Shown one piece after another: positions 12,703-24,184 of a DNA stretch of 64,000 nucleotides. The notes beneath the pieces were generated by a model that made no database searches, was not told where the DNA came from, and saw only the letters and a list, made by a program, of their open reading frames with translations. The stretch is from assembly GCA_013115125.1 (NCBI GenBank), contig JABANN010000120.1, forward strand, positions 1 to 64,000, read 5' to 3'. Every line of letters starts with the position of its first letter. Within the stretch, counting starts at the first letter, position 1. This DNA comes from Perkinsus olseni (lineage: Eukaryota > Perkinsozoa > Perkinsida). Made by a program: the position numbers and the translations under genes.

Positions 12703-14135
12703 ATGAGCCAGGTAAGTCGATCTCATTCGGAACCGTGTACATCCTCAGTGGGTGAGGATTCCATTGACCACAAGGTCAGCTGCGATCTAAGCGAAGACTC
12801 TGGTGCGGGGAAGTGCTCCAATCTCCGATCCATTTTGAATATCATCCTTACAGCCATCGGTAATAGGGGGCAGTGGCGCAGCGGTTAGCGTCTCCGTCTG
12901 TATCGTAGTTGGTTGTAGGTTCGATTCTGGGGGTTTCTACACCACTTCTATTTCGCGTTGTATTGTATTATTCAGGTTTGGGCGTCATCACCCTCCCAAC
13001 CGTTATGGCGAAGTGTGGCTGGATCGGAGGGGTTATTGTCCTCTTCTTCGGTGCCGCCTTGTCGGACTACATGGTCTGCAACCTCTACCGGGCCGTCACG
13101 AATCACCCCAAAGGAGATCCGATCAACACCTACGAGGAGCTCGGCAGAGTTTGCTTCGGCCGTGCTGGACAGATCATCACCGCCCTTATTGTGCACGTCA
13201 CGATGATCGGTGTTTGTGCCACCCTCCTTCTCCTTCTGGGCCAGAATACCCAGAAGTTGGCACCACAGCTCTCGGTGACTGTCTGGTGCGTCATCTGGGC
13301 GGCTCTATGCACTCCCCTCTCCTGGATACGGTCTCTCAAGGACATGTCCTATGTAGCTCTCGTAGGCCTCCTCGGTATCATAGCTCTCTTCATTATCATT
13401 GCCGCTAACGGAGTCGAGCATGGTGTTACTACCGATGAGGAGATCGAGTACGATCTCATCAGCAGCGACCCGCTCAACTGGGCCATCTCTTTCGGCAACG
13501 CGGTGCTGTCCTACCAGATCGCCAGCGCTACTCCCAACGTACTCCGTGAAATGAAGACGCCGGCGGCCTTCCCTAAGGTGGCCTCCATCAGCTTCTTTAT
13601 AGTGTTCTCGATCTACGTGGGTGTCGGTGCTTGCGGCTATTACGGATATGGTCGAAGCCTAATAGAAGTACCTATCCTTGATAGCATCGCTCCGTCGAAT
13701 CTACCGCTCGATGCTTGGGGTTATGCCCTGGTCATCTCGATGCTTGCACTGGCCTTCCCCCATTATCTGGTTCTCCTCATGCCGATCGCTGCTTCTCTCG
13801 AAGCCGCCGTGAAGGTAGACGTTAAGAGCTCGTCAAAGCGCGACTTCCTTAAGAGGGCTGTGGCACGGACTATACTGGTCGTCATAACCCTCGTCATTGC
13901 CATCACGGTGCCCAGCGTGAACAATCTCATAGACCTCATGGGTGTGTTTACAGTGATCGCCATGGCTGCCATCCTACCTGCTCTGTTCTATGTGAGGATG
14001 AAGGTTCTCAACCAAGGCTCCTTCATGGCTGTGATAAAGTCTAACTGGATCGAAATGTCTATTATCCTCTTTCTTACCCTCCTCTGCCTGCTGCTCATGG
14101 GTGCAGGAGGCTACGTGGCTATCGTCAACTTCTAA
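12703..14135 (+). CDS. AAAP-family amino acid transporter, copy 2
   Basis: Second tandem Aa_trans-type permease. Exon 1 is 12703-12859 (MSQVSRSHSEPCTSSVGE at the N-end, then KCSNLRSILNIILTAIG); exon 2 is 12976-14135; product 438 residues. The intron (12860-12975, 116 nt) sits at the same codon as in the other copies but is about twice as long, because it carries a tRNA-shaped sequence. Exon 2 starts GLGVITLPTVMAKCGWIGG and contains NTYEELGRVCFGRAGQII, WAISFGNAVLSYQIASATP and a C-terminal glycine-rich helix. The N-tail is Ser/Glu-rich and unlike those of its paralogues, so regulation or sorting may differ. Part of exon 2 is almost identical in DNA to copy 3 (80 identical bases at 13107-13186), which suggests recent gene conversion or duplication. 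Confidence 0.92.
12867..12938 (+). repeat. tRNA-like element inside transporter intron
   Basis: Within the intron of transporter copy 2. A box-A-like stretch TGGCGCAGCGGTTAGC starts at 12874 and a box-B-like GGTTCGATTCT lies at 12918-12928; the 44-nt spacing is that of a tRNA gene. The D-stem pairs (12876-12879 with 12888-12891). Anticodon, T and acceptor stems pair poorly, so a working tRNA is unlikely. It is best read as a decayed tRNA or a tRNA-derived SINE-like insert. The three sister introns are 45-66 nt and lack it. Confidence 0.6.
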
Positions 14136-14653
14136 GACAACAATCACCGTAGTTGGTATCTTGACGTGACTTTGTCTTTTTACGCTGAGTCGTCCCGCGT
14201 AGACGAACCGACGTGATTCCTGTGTGGTATAATCAGAACCATCCCTTCGGCCGGTTCACAGTTCTGCTCGTTCCTGTTTTATTATTTACTTCTTCACGTC
14301 CGTTCTGGCGGGACCGATAGCCTCCGCAAGCTTCTAGTTTCAACGTATCCTCCCCCCTCAGCCAACACCACCATCACCATTGTTTACGCGGTTTGCCGGT
14401 TTAGGAGGGTTACTGGTATCATACGATTCCTCCCTCGCTTGTTCTTCTGGTACTTCCGGGATCGCAGCGGGTTGATTCCGTGCGGGTTTCACTCCTCTGT
14501 TCCGGAAGGGCAGTTTCCCTTCGCAAGTTGCTCCCCTTTCCCGTCATCAGTATTGCGTTGATGAAGACGGGCTTGCCGCCTCCTCGCGATCGTCCCATGC
14601 CATGGTCTATTCCCACTCAGCCTTGTTTCTTCCTTTCTTTTCTTCGTGGCCGT

Positions 14654-16063
14654 ATGAGCCTTGCTGACAGTGAAGATCATCATAGTCTGGGCTCAGTGGC
14701 CTCTTCTTTGAAGTTTTCAGAGGACTCCACCATCAGCGACTGGACAGGATCCAAGGCAGCAGACAGCGCCGACGACGACAACTCTCACAAGTGCTCCAAT
14801 GTTCGTTCTATCATCAACATCGTGCTGACAGCGATTGGTAGGAGAGGTCGTCGGTTGAGCTGCCCCTTGTGATGTATCCTCATGATTGTTCTTCCTTGCT
14901 CAGGTTTGGGCGTCATCACCCTCCCAACCGTCATGGCCACTTGTGGCTGGATCGGTGGCATTCTGGTTCTCTTCGTCGCCGCCGCCCTGTCGGACTACAT
15001 GGTCTGCAACCTTTACAAAGCCGTCACGAATCATCCCAAAGGAGATCCGATCAACACCTACGAGGAGCTCGGCAGAGTTTGCTTCGGCCGTGCTGGACAG
15101 ATCATCACCGCCCTCATTGTGCACGTCACGATGACCGGCGTTTGCGCCACCCTCCTTCTCCTTCTGGGTGAAAATACCCAGAAGTTAGCGCCGGGGCTCT
15201 CGGTGACTGTCTGGTGCGTCATCTGGGCGGCCATCTGCCTTCCTTTGTCGTGGCTTAGATCTCTCAAGGAGATCTCTTATGTCGCTATGGTTGGTCTCAT
15301 CGGCGTCATAGCGCTTTTCATCATCATCGCAGCGAAGGGTATCGAGAATGGCATCACTACCGACGAGGAGATCCAGTATGATCTCTTCAACGGCGACGCC
15401 CTTACGTGGGCTGTCTCTTTCGGTAACGCCATTCTGTCCTACCAGATGGCTAGTGCTACTCCAACTCTCATTCGCGAGATGATCACACCCTCGGCCTTCC
15501 CCAAGAGTGCCTCCGCAGGTCTCCTCATCGTCTTCATCATCTACGTTGGCGTTGGTGCTTGTGGCTATTACGGCTATGGCCGGAATCTTATCGATGTGCC
15601 TATCATGAACAGCATCGCTCCGTCGGGTCAAGCTCTCGACGCTTGGGGTTACGTTGCGGTGATCGCCATGCTTCTACTGGCCTTCCCTCACTACTTGGTC
15701 ATCCTCATGCCCATCGCCGCTTCGCTCGAGTACGCTGTCAACATTGATGTAGACAGCACGGCCAAGCGCGATCTCATCAAGAGGATCGTTGCTCGTACCT
15801 TCCTGGTTGCCATCACCCTCGTCATCGCCATTGTCGTTCCTAGCGTTGACAAGCTCATCAACCTAATGGGCGTGTTCACCATGATTGCCATGGCCGGAGT
15901 CCTCCCTGCTCTGTTCTATACTAGAATACGTGTATTCAACGAGGGCTCGCTGAAGGCTGTCTGGAAGGCCCATCGGCTGGAGATGTGCCTTCTGTGCGCC
16001 CTCACTCTCCTCTGTCTACTAGTGATGGGAGCTGGCGGCTATCAATCGATCGTGGATTTCTAA
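14654..16063 (+). CDS. AAAP-family amino acid transporter, copy 3
   Basis: Third tandem Aa_trans-type permease, 447 residues from exons 14654-14837 and 14904-16063 (intron 66 nt at 14838-14903). Exon 1 encodes MSLADSEDHHSLGSVASS, an acidic/Ser tail, then KCSNVRSIINIVLTAIG. Exon 2 carries the usual eleven hydrophobic segments with GLGVITLPTVMATCGWIGG, NTYEELGRVCFGRAGQII and WAVSFGNAILSYQMASATP. It is the closest relative of copy 2; identity at DNA level is highest in the first 300 bases of exon 2 (15035-15114 is base-for-base identical to 13107-13186) and falls downstream, a patchy pattern. Upstream, 14136-14653 holds no gene that I can see and should contain the promoter. Confidence 0.92.
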
Positions 16064-16489
16064 TCTCCGATTGTTTTTGTCGCAGAATCGGCTCCCGTGA
16101 TGTTAAGAAACGGGACGTTCTGCTCCTAGTTCCGTTTAAGTAGCAAGCTAAATCGCCGTGCTGGCGATTTGACGAGTGAAGCATATCACTTCCCTCGTCT
16201 TCCCTCCTGACTAATCAGGTTTACTGTTTATACTTAGGCTCCAGTGTCTCTTATCAAGTATCTCCGAGAGAATACCGTGACGATGCCGTGCGGGCACCAT
16301 CTGTGTTTCTTTGAGCTTTGATATCTGGTATCGTTTCCACAGTGAAACTCTCCATAACGCGGCCTTGCGTTCCGTCCCCAGGACGTCTCTTGTCTCGAGC
16401 CTGGGAGGGAGCGAGAAGTCCCACAGTGTGGTTTCGCTTGCAGTTGAGAAGAATTACGGCGGGAACATTGATTCCCCCTCTCTTTGTGT

Positions 16490-17990
16490 ATGGCCGGTAA
16501 GTGTCTAGGGTACTTCAACAACAAGAATGCGTTGAGCGACTTGGAGACTTTCACCCAGGAGGTGACTGTCTCTGAGACCAGTGTCACTACTTCCTCCGTC
16601 ACCAACACTACTAGCGTTAACTTTGGCATCACCTCTAAGCCGACTTCCCCTTCCTCTGCCACTGACCTCAAAACTACTCCCTCTTTACCTCAAGGGAAGT
16701 GCAGTAATATAAGATCTGTATTTAATCTCATTCTGACAGCAATTGGTGAGTCAAGTATCTTCGACACACTTGGGCGTCTCTTGGTACATCTCGTTTTCAG
16801 GCATCGGCGTTATTATGCTGCCTACCACGTTTGCCAACTGCGGCTGGTTTGGTGGTCTACTCATCTTGTTCGTGGTAGCTGTTATCTCAAATCATATGGT
16901 GGGGAAAATTTATGTTGCATACAGCAGCCACCCCAAAGGAGAAGCCATCAACACCTATGAGCAGCTTGGCTATGTCTGCTTCGGTAGCGCAGGTGCCATT
17001 GCTACAGCTGGAATAGTTCATATTACTATGACTGGTTGCTGTTCCACTCTATTGTTGCTATTGGGGGAAAACACTCAGAAGCTGATTCCGATGGCTGGGT
17101 TGTCGAGCAAGGTTTGGTGTTGTATCTGGGCTGCTATCTGCTGGCCTCTGACGTGGTTGAAGTCGCTCAATGAAGTGTCATACGTCTCCGCCTTCGGTAT
17201 GGCGGCACTCATCGTCCTCTTCATCCTCATTGTTGTCAACGGCATCACAAACGGGATCACCACTGATGAGGACAATTCCTACGACTGGTGGATATGGAAT
17301 CCACTCGAGTTCGGCGTCTCCTTCGGCAACGCCATGCTCTCGTATCACGTCACAAACGTCTTGGCTACACTCATTCGTGACATGAAAACACCAAGTGCCT
17401 TACCGAAAGTCGCCACTGTCTCCTATCTGTGCATTTTTGTGATATACGGTGGAATTGCTGGTTGCGGCTATTTCGGCTACGGCAACACGTTGGTGGATGT
17501 CCCCATCATTGATCGTATTGCTCCTCCCACAGGTGGTCTCGATGGTTGGGGTTATACGTGCGTTATCTCACTCATATGCCTCTGCTTCCCACACTATATC
17601 GTACTGTTATTCCCTATTGCGGCTTCATTGGAGTATCAGTTACTACCGCTACCTCCGTTCAAGGTCGATGACCCGGAGAATGCAAAAGGGACGATACCAA
17701 TTGCCAAGCGGATCGCTGTACGCACTGTCCTAGTGGCGATCACTCTTGTCATTGCTATCGTTGTACCAAGTGTTCAGAAGCTCATTGACTTACTCAGTGT
17801 ATTCACCATGACTGCCATGGCCGGCATTCTACCTGGTATTTTCTACATTAGAATGCGTGTCCTCAACGAAGGATCGTTCATGACTGTGTGGAAGTCCAGC
17901 AGGATCGAGCTGTCTATTTTGTTCCTTATGATGGCTTTGAGTGGGCTGATGATAGGAGTGGGCGGATACGAGGCTATTGTTACATTCTAG
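16490..17990 (+). CDS. AAAP-family amino acid transporter, copy 4
   Basis: Fourth tandem Aa_trans-type permease, 481 residues. Exon 1 (16490-16745) encodes the longest N-tail of the four, Thr/Ser-rich (EVTVSETSVTTSSVTNTT), ending KCSNIRSVFNLILTAIG; another in-frame ATG lies six bases upstream at 16484. A 55-nt intron (16746-16800) occupies the conserved phase-1 site. Exon 2 (16801-17990) begins GIGVIMLPTTFANCGWFGG and includes NTYEQLGYVCFGSAGAI and FGVSFGNAMLSYHVTNVLA. It has a few extra residues in two loops (near PMAGLSSKVW and LPPLPPFKVDDPENAK). It is clearly more diverged from copies 2 and 3 than they are from each other. The Thr/Ser tail could be a phosphorylation target, by inference only. 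Confidence 0.92.
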
Positions 17991-18649
17991 TACTAGCCCC
18001 TGGGATTCTCTATCCTTTATCTAGTCATTGTCCTCAGTGTGTCAAATTACGAGTTCATTCTATTTGGTACACTTCTTGTCTAGCATAGATTCCTACTTAT
18101 CGTTTCTGTTTCTTCTTCTCAACTTGCTGCATTTCCGCTGTATTGGAGTAGCCCTCACAGGAGCTCCAACATTCACAGCGGAATGCGAGTGAAAGACGAT
18201 GATACCAGTTGCGTCCCTATCCTCATGTTGAGTTGTATCAGAATGAGTTCACTATCACGGTACACGGAGCTATTCTCACCGCATACCGGGCTCTAAACGA
18301 TACGGATAGGCCTGCCCAGTGCATCGTGGTAGGCGGCCACACGAGTAAGCCGTGTCCGCCTGATACAGCTGTCGGACGTACGGTGTCGCTTCCCGGTCGA
18401 GCCAGGAGCCCATCATTAATGTGAGGTCACTTCAAACTCAACGAACTGAGGATATCGTGCGTTTCATCTTTATTGGCAGCTGCTAAATGTATCAGTGAAT
18501 CATACAAGAATAGTAAAGAGTCGATGCTGGTGCTGCTGATGTACACTACGACAGCAGTTAGAGCATCACCTTGATGCGATGACGCCTAGTGCCCTCTGGC
18601 AGCTCGGCGGACCTCGGGGATGGCATCGGTCTGGACTAAGATGAGGACT
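17991..18649. other. Intergenic interval, convergent gene ends
   Basis: The plus-strand transporter cluster and the minus-strand DENN gene converge here. I see no convincing ORF, tRNA or repeat; it should hold both 3' untranslated regions. Confidence 0.5.
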
Positions 18650-21600
18650 CTAAGGCAAGTTGTTGTAGATGCCAGATCTCACCTGTCCCAAGTTGATAGT
18701 GATGTGCCTCGTCGGTCGAGGCCGCGGACCGGCAAGGCTCACGCCTGTTGCCAAGTGACCAGACTGCTTACGCCGATACTGGCGAATCCTCTCGTAGGTC
18801 TTCCGTCGATCGTCCAGGCTATTGTCCGAACCCTTCGTGCCTGTCACACCGTCACGGGCCCACATGACATTCAACTGCGCATTACCTGACTGATCGCTGT
18901 GACTTGGTCGGCTCTCACCGGGCGATGGCGGGACAAGCTGCTCCTGCGAACTCGAGGATCTCGGCCCTTGGTGTGACTCCTTCACAGCAGGAGGATGTGG
19001 TAAGCCGTGCGGCTCACCACTACGGACACGTCTATGCCTCGGAGGAGTACCGTTTTGTAGGAGTGTCGCTCCGTTCGCCATCTGCTCGGCCGCCGCGTCC
19101 TGGACGTAGGACTTCACCATCTCAAACATCGTCTCGGGCTGGCAGCCTTTGACCGATATCACAACGCCCAAAAACAGTTCAATATTATACATGAGCTCAG
19201 TGTCACGATCAGAGCCCCTCTGATGGGCTATGGTGTACATCTCAGTCAGTGTTCTGAAGTTGCAGATCCGCCGATGATGAATCTCCTGGACGAGGGTATC
19301 ATCTATCTGGACGCCAGCTCGAGCGAGATGGTTTGAGAGCATCGGATGGTCTCCAATACATGTGGTGAAGGTGGGGGTCCACACACCATCACACGAGGAG
19401 CAGGTGACCTCAACACGGTCGTGGCCCCACCAGTATTTCGCGCACTGCCAGAAGTCACTGATGCGCATACCGCAGTCGGGGCAGTTGCCACCGATGTCGC
19501 ACAGTCCGAGGACATGAGGGCCTCGAAGGGAGATCTCTTCGGTTGCTGAACCACCGGCAGCCAGCCGGTCGAGGACTCGCCAGAGAACGTGGGACTTGGC
19601 ACGACCAGCTCGCAGGTGGGTGACGGTCGCGCTGACCAGGACGCCACGAGCCCGCCGATGGGCCGCTGACACCAGGCCACAATTCGGTATCGCAGGGACG
19701 ATCTTCGTTTCTGGCTCCACCTGATGATGATCCAGAAAGCGTCAAGTCTCAAAGACCGGCTGGGGACCCTACCTGGAGGCTCTGAGTGGCCCTCATGAGC
19801 CACTCAGTCGGCCGCGACCTGGCGTCAATCGGAGATTCCGGCACCGGCGGATCGGGCGTTGATATCAGAACTGGCGGGGCGACGTCGATGACCACAGGCT
19901 CGTATGCTCTCTTGACCAGCAGCAATATTTGGTTGGACGTCCGTAAGGCTGCCATCTTGCCTCCATCGGAAGCCCTGAGGGAGGCCAAGCGTGAACTCCC
20001 TCACAAACAAGTTCCCCATCCCTACTCTGTCGACCCCGCAGCAACATCGCCATCCGCCGCCGCCCAAACCTGAGCAATATGTGCGACGATAATTCAGAGA
20101 CCGTACCCCTACCTGACAACCCTTGTCGAAGACCCAGGCTTTGGGTGTGTCAACCACGCTAAGCAGGAAGAGGTCGAAGGTGTGCGTCCGGTGGCGGTCC
20201 AAGAACAAATCTAGAAATGGCTCGACGGAGAGTTTCTGATCACCCCACTCGTCCAGGTCAGCCGTGTTCTCTGGGCGGCGACCTGAGGTTGAGACGGGTG
20301 ATGCTGAGATACAACTCCTCCGATAGAACAACGGCGTTTGGTGACCAGAAACTCCGCGGTCTGTCGAGTGTGCGGGATGGTCTACACCTTGCGACTTGCA
20401 AGTTGCCAGGACCCGAGCACAACGACTGCTGTGTGCCACTTACCGAGAAAACCCGCAACATCGAAGGTTCGCTCCTCACCGTCATTCTCCCGGACGTATC
20501 TGTATACCAGCGTCGCGGAAGGGAGCCCTCGAGAGGCAGCCTTACTTCTTATAGTTGGCAAACTGTCTGGTCATTGCCTCGAGGCACGCGGCTTGGACCC
20601 GAAGCTTGAACTGAAACCTGATGCACCAACGACAAGTTACGATCTACAAGGGACAATATCCAGCCCCAGCCCCGCAGTGACGAGCGCTAGACGGAAGAAT
20701 GGCGAACTCATCGATAAGCCCTCCTCAAACTTCGAACTTTGTGATTAGAGATCGCTGAGCCATGGAACTTGGCGATACCGAGTAAGTAATGAAAGACAAG
20801 CTTTGGATGATGTAGGGGTGCTCTCACTTGCTGTGATGCCGAGGGGTCCGCGTCTTGCGGCGGATGGGTCGGTAGTCGGAGCTGTTGGTACTAGACATGG
20901 TCTGAAAGGGACAGTGGCGGACAGCTGATGGTGGATGTTGGAGGCGAAATACTCACCCCTTGCGACCATCGGACGGCGGGGACGGGAGCTGCCTGAGTGT
21001 CATATGGACGGAAATAGGAGGACCAAAACTCGTCCAAGGCTGCCTCTAGGGAGTTCGCGCCTGAGTGGAAAGGGAAGGGCCGATGCTACAGAAATACTGG
21101 GTTTAATCGGAGAGCTTGTCGATGAAGCATCGGGTAGCAACGGAGATGTCGTCCTACCGGAGTCCCCCTGGCTCAAGATGGACTGCTCGTCACTCCCCAG
21201 TGAGAAGGTAGAGGCATTGAGATCCACTGATGCCCTATCGCCTCGGGACCTAGCGGTGTATTGCTCCCTCAAGGCATCCAGGCCGAGCACACGGCAAGCG
21301 TCGGAGCACAAGGGAGGTAGCTGCCGCTTGAGGACCTGATACGGGGGGGGGCTGAGTAGAAATACTGAGCACCTTCATCCTTCGGCCTCGAGTCGAAATC
21401 ATCCGGAATCAAGTAGCATAGGTCTTATACCATATACGTTCTTTTCTTTTAGTGAGTATTCGCAAACTATTGGTCTATTCTGGTTCCTACGCCTAGCATG
21501 CGCCCGACATGGAAAGGAACAACATAGTGGTAGGCTTACAGTGGCCATGGCCAGAGGGAGGACTGGCAAGGGGGCATCGTCTCCTCGATCCGCCCGCTTC

Positions 21601-23875
21601 TGAGCGGGAATCACTTTATCGTCCTCTAGGAAACTGACCAGCAGGCAGTTTATCAGGATCGACCCAACACTCCAATGGCTACACTATGTTAATGTCAGGA
21701 ATCTTCTCCAGCCACGAGTAGCTCTCTCCAGGCGGGATGCAGGTACCGAAAAATAAAGGGTAGGGGCCTTGCACTAAATCCTTGGCCGCCGACAGAGGGG
21801 CGTAAGGCAGGTACCTGTTAAGCATAGAGAATCTACCAGGGACACAGAGAGGGGCCTACACGTCGTTCCAGTCGAAGGGGTACAGCATGACGCGAATGCT
21901 CTCCAGTACTGTGGTGAGTAGAGTCCCGCTTCGCTTCCTGGACACGATGACCAGGCGTTGGTCGAGTAGGAGACGCTCCAAGATAAATATAATAGATTCT
22001 GACCGGATGAAGGGTGGAGGTCATTCAGAGTGATGACAAGAGCTCACGCGTTGAAAGGTGGGCGAAGAGCGGTAGGAAGTCCACGTCTCGGGTGAAGCCA
22101 AGGCAGCCGCCTTGCAGGGTCAGCAGTGGACCTGGGAGAGGAGATAGGGTCTTAATAAGTGGGCCGAGGTGGACCTACCGACGTTGCCGAGCAACGAGGT
22201 CGACGTTATAGCGGACGGGAGGTAGGGATAGACCACTGGCAGCGAGTTGACCTGCAGCAGATACTGTAGGAATAACAACAGCCGCTGCTGTATCGACGAT
22301 ATCCTCCTACGGCATGATACACCGCAGACATGAACTCCCGCTGGAGCGCCAAGGCTGCTTCAGGCCTGAAGGGGGACTCAGTGGTTGAAGGCGAGCCGGC
22401 TTGACCGAAGCATACTCGAACCGCCGGAGGGCCTCGGACCGTTCCAAAGAGATATTAAAGAGTCGTCCGAGTAGATTGCGGTGGGCGGTGAGGCATGGTA
22501 GAGTAGAGAAGAAACCGATGGCTATTGGGGTGTACCTGCCCACAAGGCTACGGTGGTGCTGCCACGCTGGTCTCAGCGGCCGTAGAACAATTTGGTATCA
22601 TAAGCATCGAGGTAGAGAGTCTTAGAGTCGAGAGGCTCATAGCCCAGCGTTGCAGTAACGTAGAACATGCTGTATCCTAGGTCCACCAGTACCTAGGACA
22701 GGGCAGGTGCTGGCTGAATCGATCGCGATGCGGGCGATGTATGGTACGAAATTGCCAAATTCAAACGCGGCCTTATCCTTGTCCAAATCGGTGAGTATTC
22801 GGCCACCCAAGGGGTACAGCATCCTTGCGATGGCATCTTGGACTTGCTCCGCACTGCAAAGGATACCCATCAGAGTGATCACAGGCGACAACCAAGGTAC
22901 TTGAAGTAGTCGGCCACTTTGTCTCCTGTCCGGGTTGATTGGACTGGTGGGTAGCTCGCCCGGAGAGCCATCTTCCATCTATGACTTGTCAGTATATGTA
23001 TAGCTGCAGCCTCGCTTTTGGTGCTATCTCCAGCCGAGGATCGACTCTGGTTCAGGGAGGTATCTAAGGTTGAAGCTGGTCACACTCAGAATAGCATGCG
23101 CGAAAGATTCGCCCTACCCGGAGTCTCATTGTCTTTAGTCTCCCTAGTGCTCCGTGTAACAGCTCTCCGGAATGTCGTACGGACGGCGGCCCTGAGGGAA
23201 GCACTGAGACAGGCTGCGTCAACGCGGGACTTACACGAAGGAGTCGAGGGCGTTGCTGCCGCTTCCACCTTCATCGTCTTCTCCAGAATCATCCTGACAA
23301 CACAGGAGGGTCTCTAGGTCGATCATTGCGTGATACGCGGCCGGTACAAGCGTGCGTTTGGCACGTAGTAAGATATCCATGGCCGCTGGCGATTATAGAG
23401 CGTTGAGCAGCTCTCGCTGTGCTGCGTTATCTCTATTTCCTCCATGCGTGACATTCAAGCTCGTAAGGCTCGTCAGTTCGGTACCAAATTTCCCGCACTT
23501 CCCGAGCTTCAACGCTCGAGGATTGGACAACAACTAATGTCAATGGCTATGTCAATAATACAGCCGTTCGTTCCGCAAGTTCAAGCTGTATGAGACTCTA
23601 GCGATCCTCGATAATTCAATCGCACTGCAAACCGCCGTGTGGCTGCCACTCTAAGCCATCGCTAACGTCCAGGGTAAAACTGACAGGCGCTCCAGTCGCC
23701 CACCTACCGGTAGGGGGGACCCCGAGAGTGGATGGAGGTGCCCTTCCGAAGTGTCGAGGCCCACTATAAACACTCGCGACACGAACTCATGAGGCTTGCT
23801 TGGCTCCCGCTTGCGCTGCTGGGGCGACGTCGAAGGGGCCTCCGCTTGGTTGTCGAGCAGGGACGCGGATGACAT
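18650..23875 (-). CDS. DENN-domain protein with C-terminal zinc-ribbon-like motif
   Basis: DENN proteins are mostly guanine-nucleotide exchange factors for Rab GTPases in membrane traffic. Start ATG at 23873-23875 (MSSASLLDNQAEAPSTS), followed by HEFVSRVFIVGLDTSEGHLH, a typical uDENN opening. Then, on separate exons: MLYPLGGRILTDLDKDKAAF (near 22800), AIGFFSTLPCLTAHRNLLGR (near 22500), a core cDENN stretch LERLLLDQRLVIVSRKRSG plus VMLYPFDWNDV (about 21990-21865) and YLPYAPLSAAKDLVQGPYPY (about 21815-21755). Downstream exons include VEPFLDLFLDRHRTHTFDLF. The last large exon (19720-18650) has two Cys pairs, CPDCGMRI and VTCSSCDG at 19391-19483, about 25 residues apart, like the zinc-binding tail of some DENND4-type proteins, then a long hydrophilic tail. 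Introns are short and numerous. The DENN assignment is good; subfamily and the exact joins in 19.7-21.7 kb are inferred. Confidence 0.72.
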
Positions 23876-24184
23876 TACTTAAAGGCCATTCGCAAGGACA
23901 TGCAAGGCTGCCTCGGACTAGAAAGTGGGAGGGAGCGTGGGAACGCCACAACGTGTAGGGCGACAGAACTGCTTCCACCTGTTGTGGAGACCGAAAGATA
24001 TAGACAGAATGGGTCGGATGAGTAAAAAGTCTGTCGATTGTCGTCAATCGGTAGCTGGGAGAATTCAGCAGCTCAGTCAAGAAGTGGCGGGGAACTCCAC
24101 ACCCAGCGGGCGGAGGCCGCAGTACTGTCTCGATCCCGGCTTCGCGTCGTATCTGAATAAGAGCGAAAATGGACTAGAGTGGAC

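Noticed and set aside
12867-12938. Functional tRNA gene (anticodon position reads GTA)
   Set aside because: Anticodon, T and acceptor stems have several mismatches and position 37 is T; it is described as a tRNA-like element instead.
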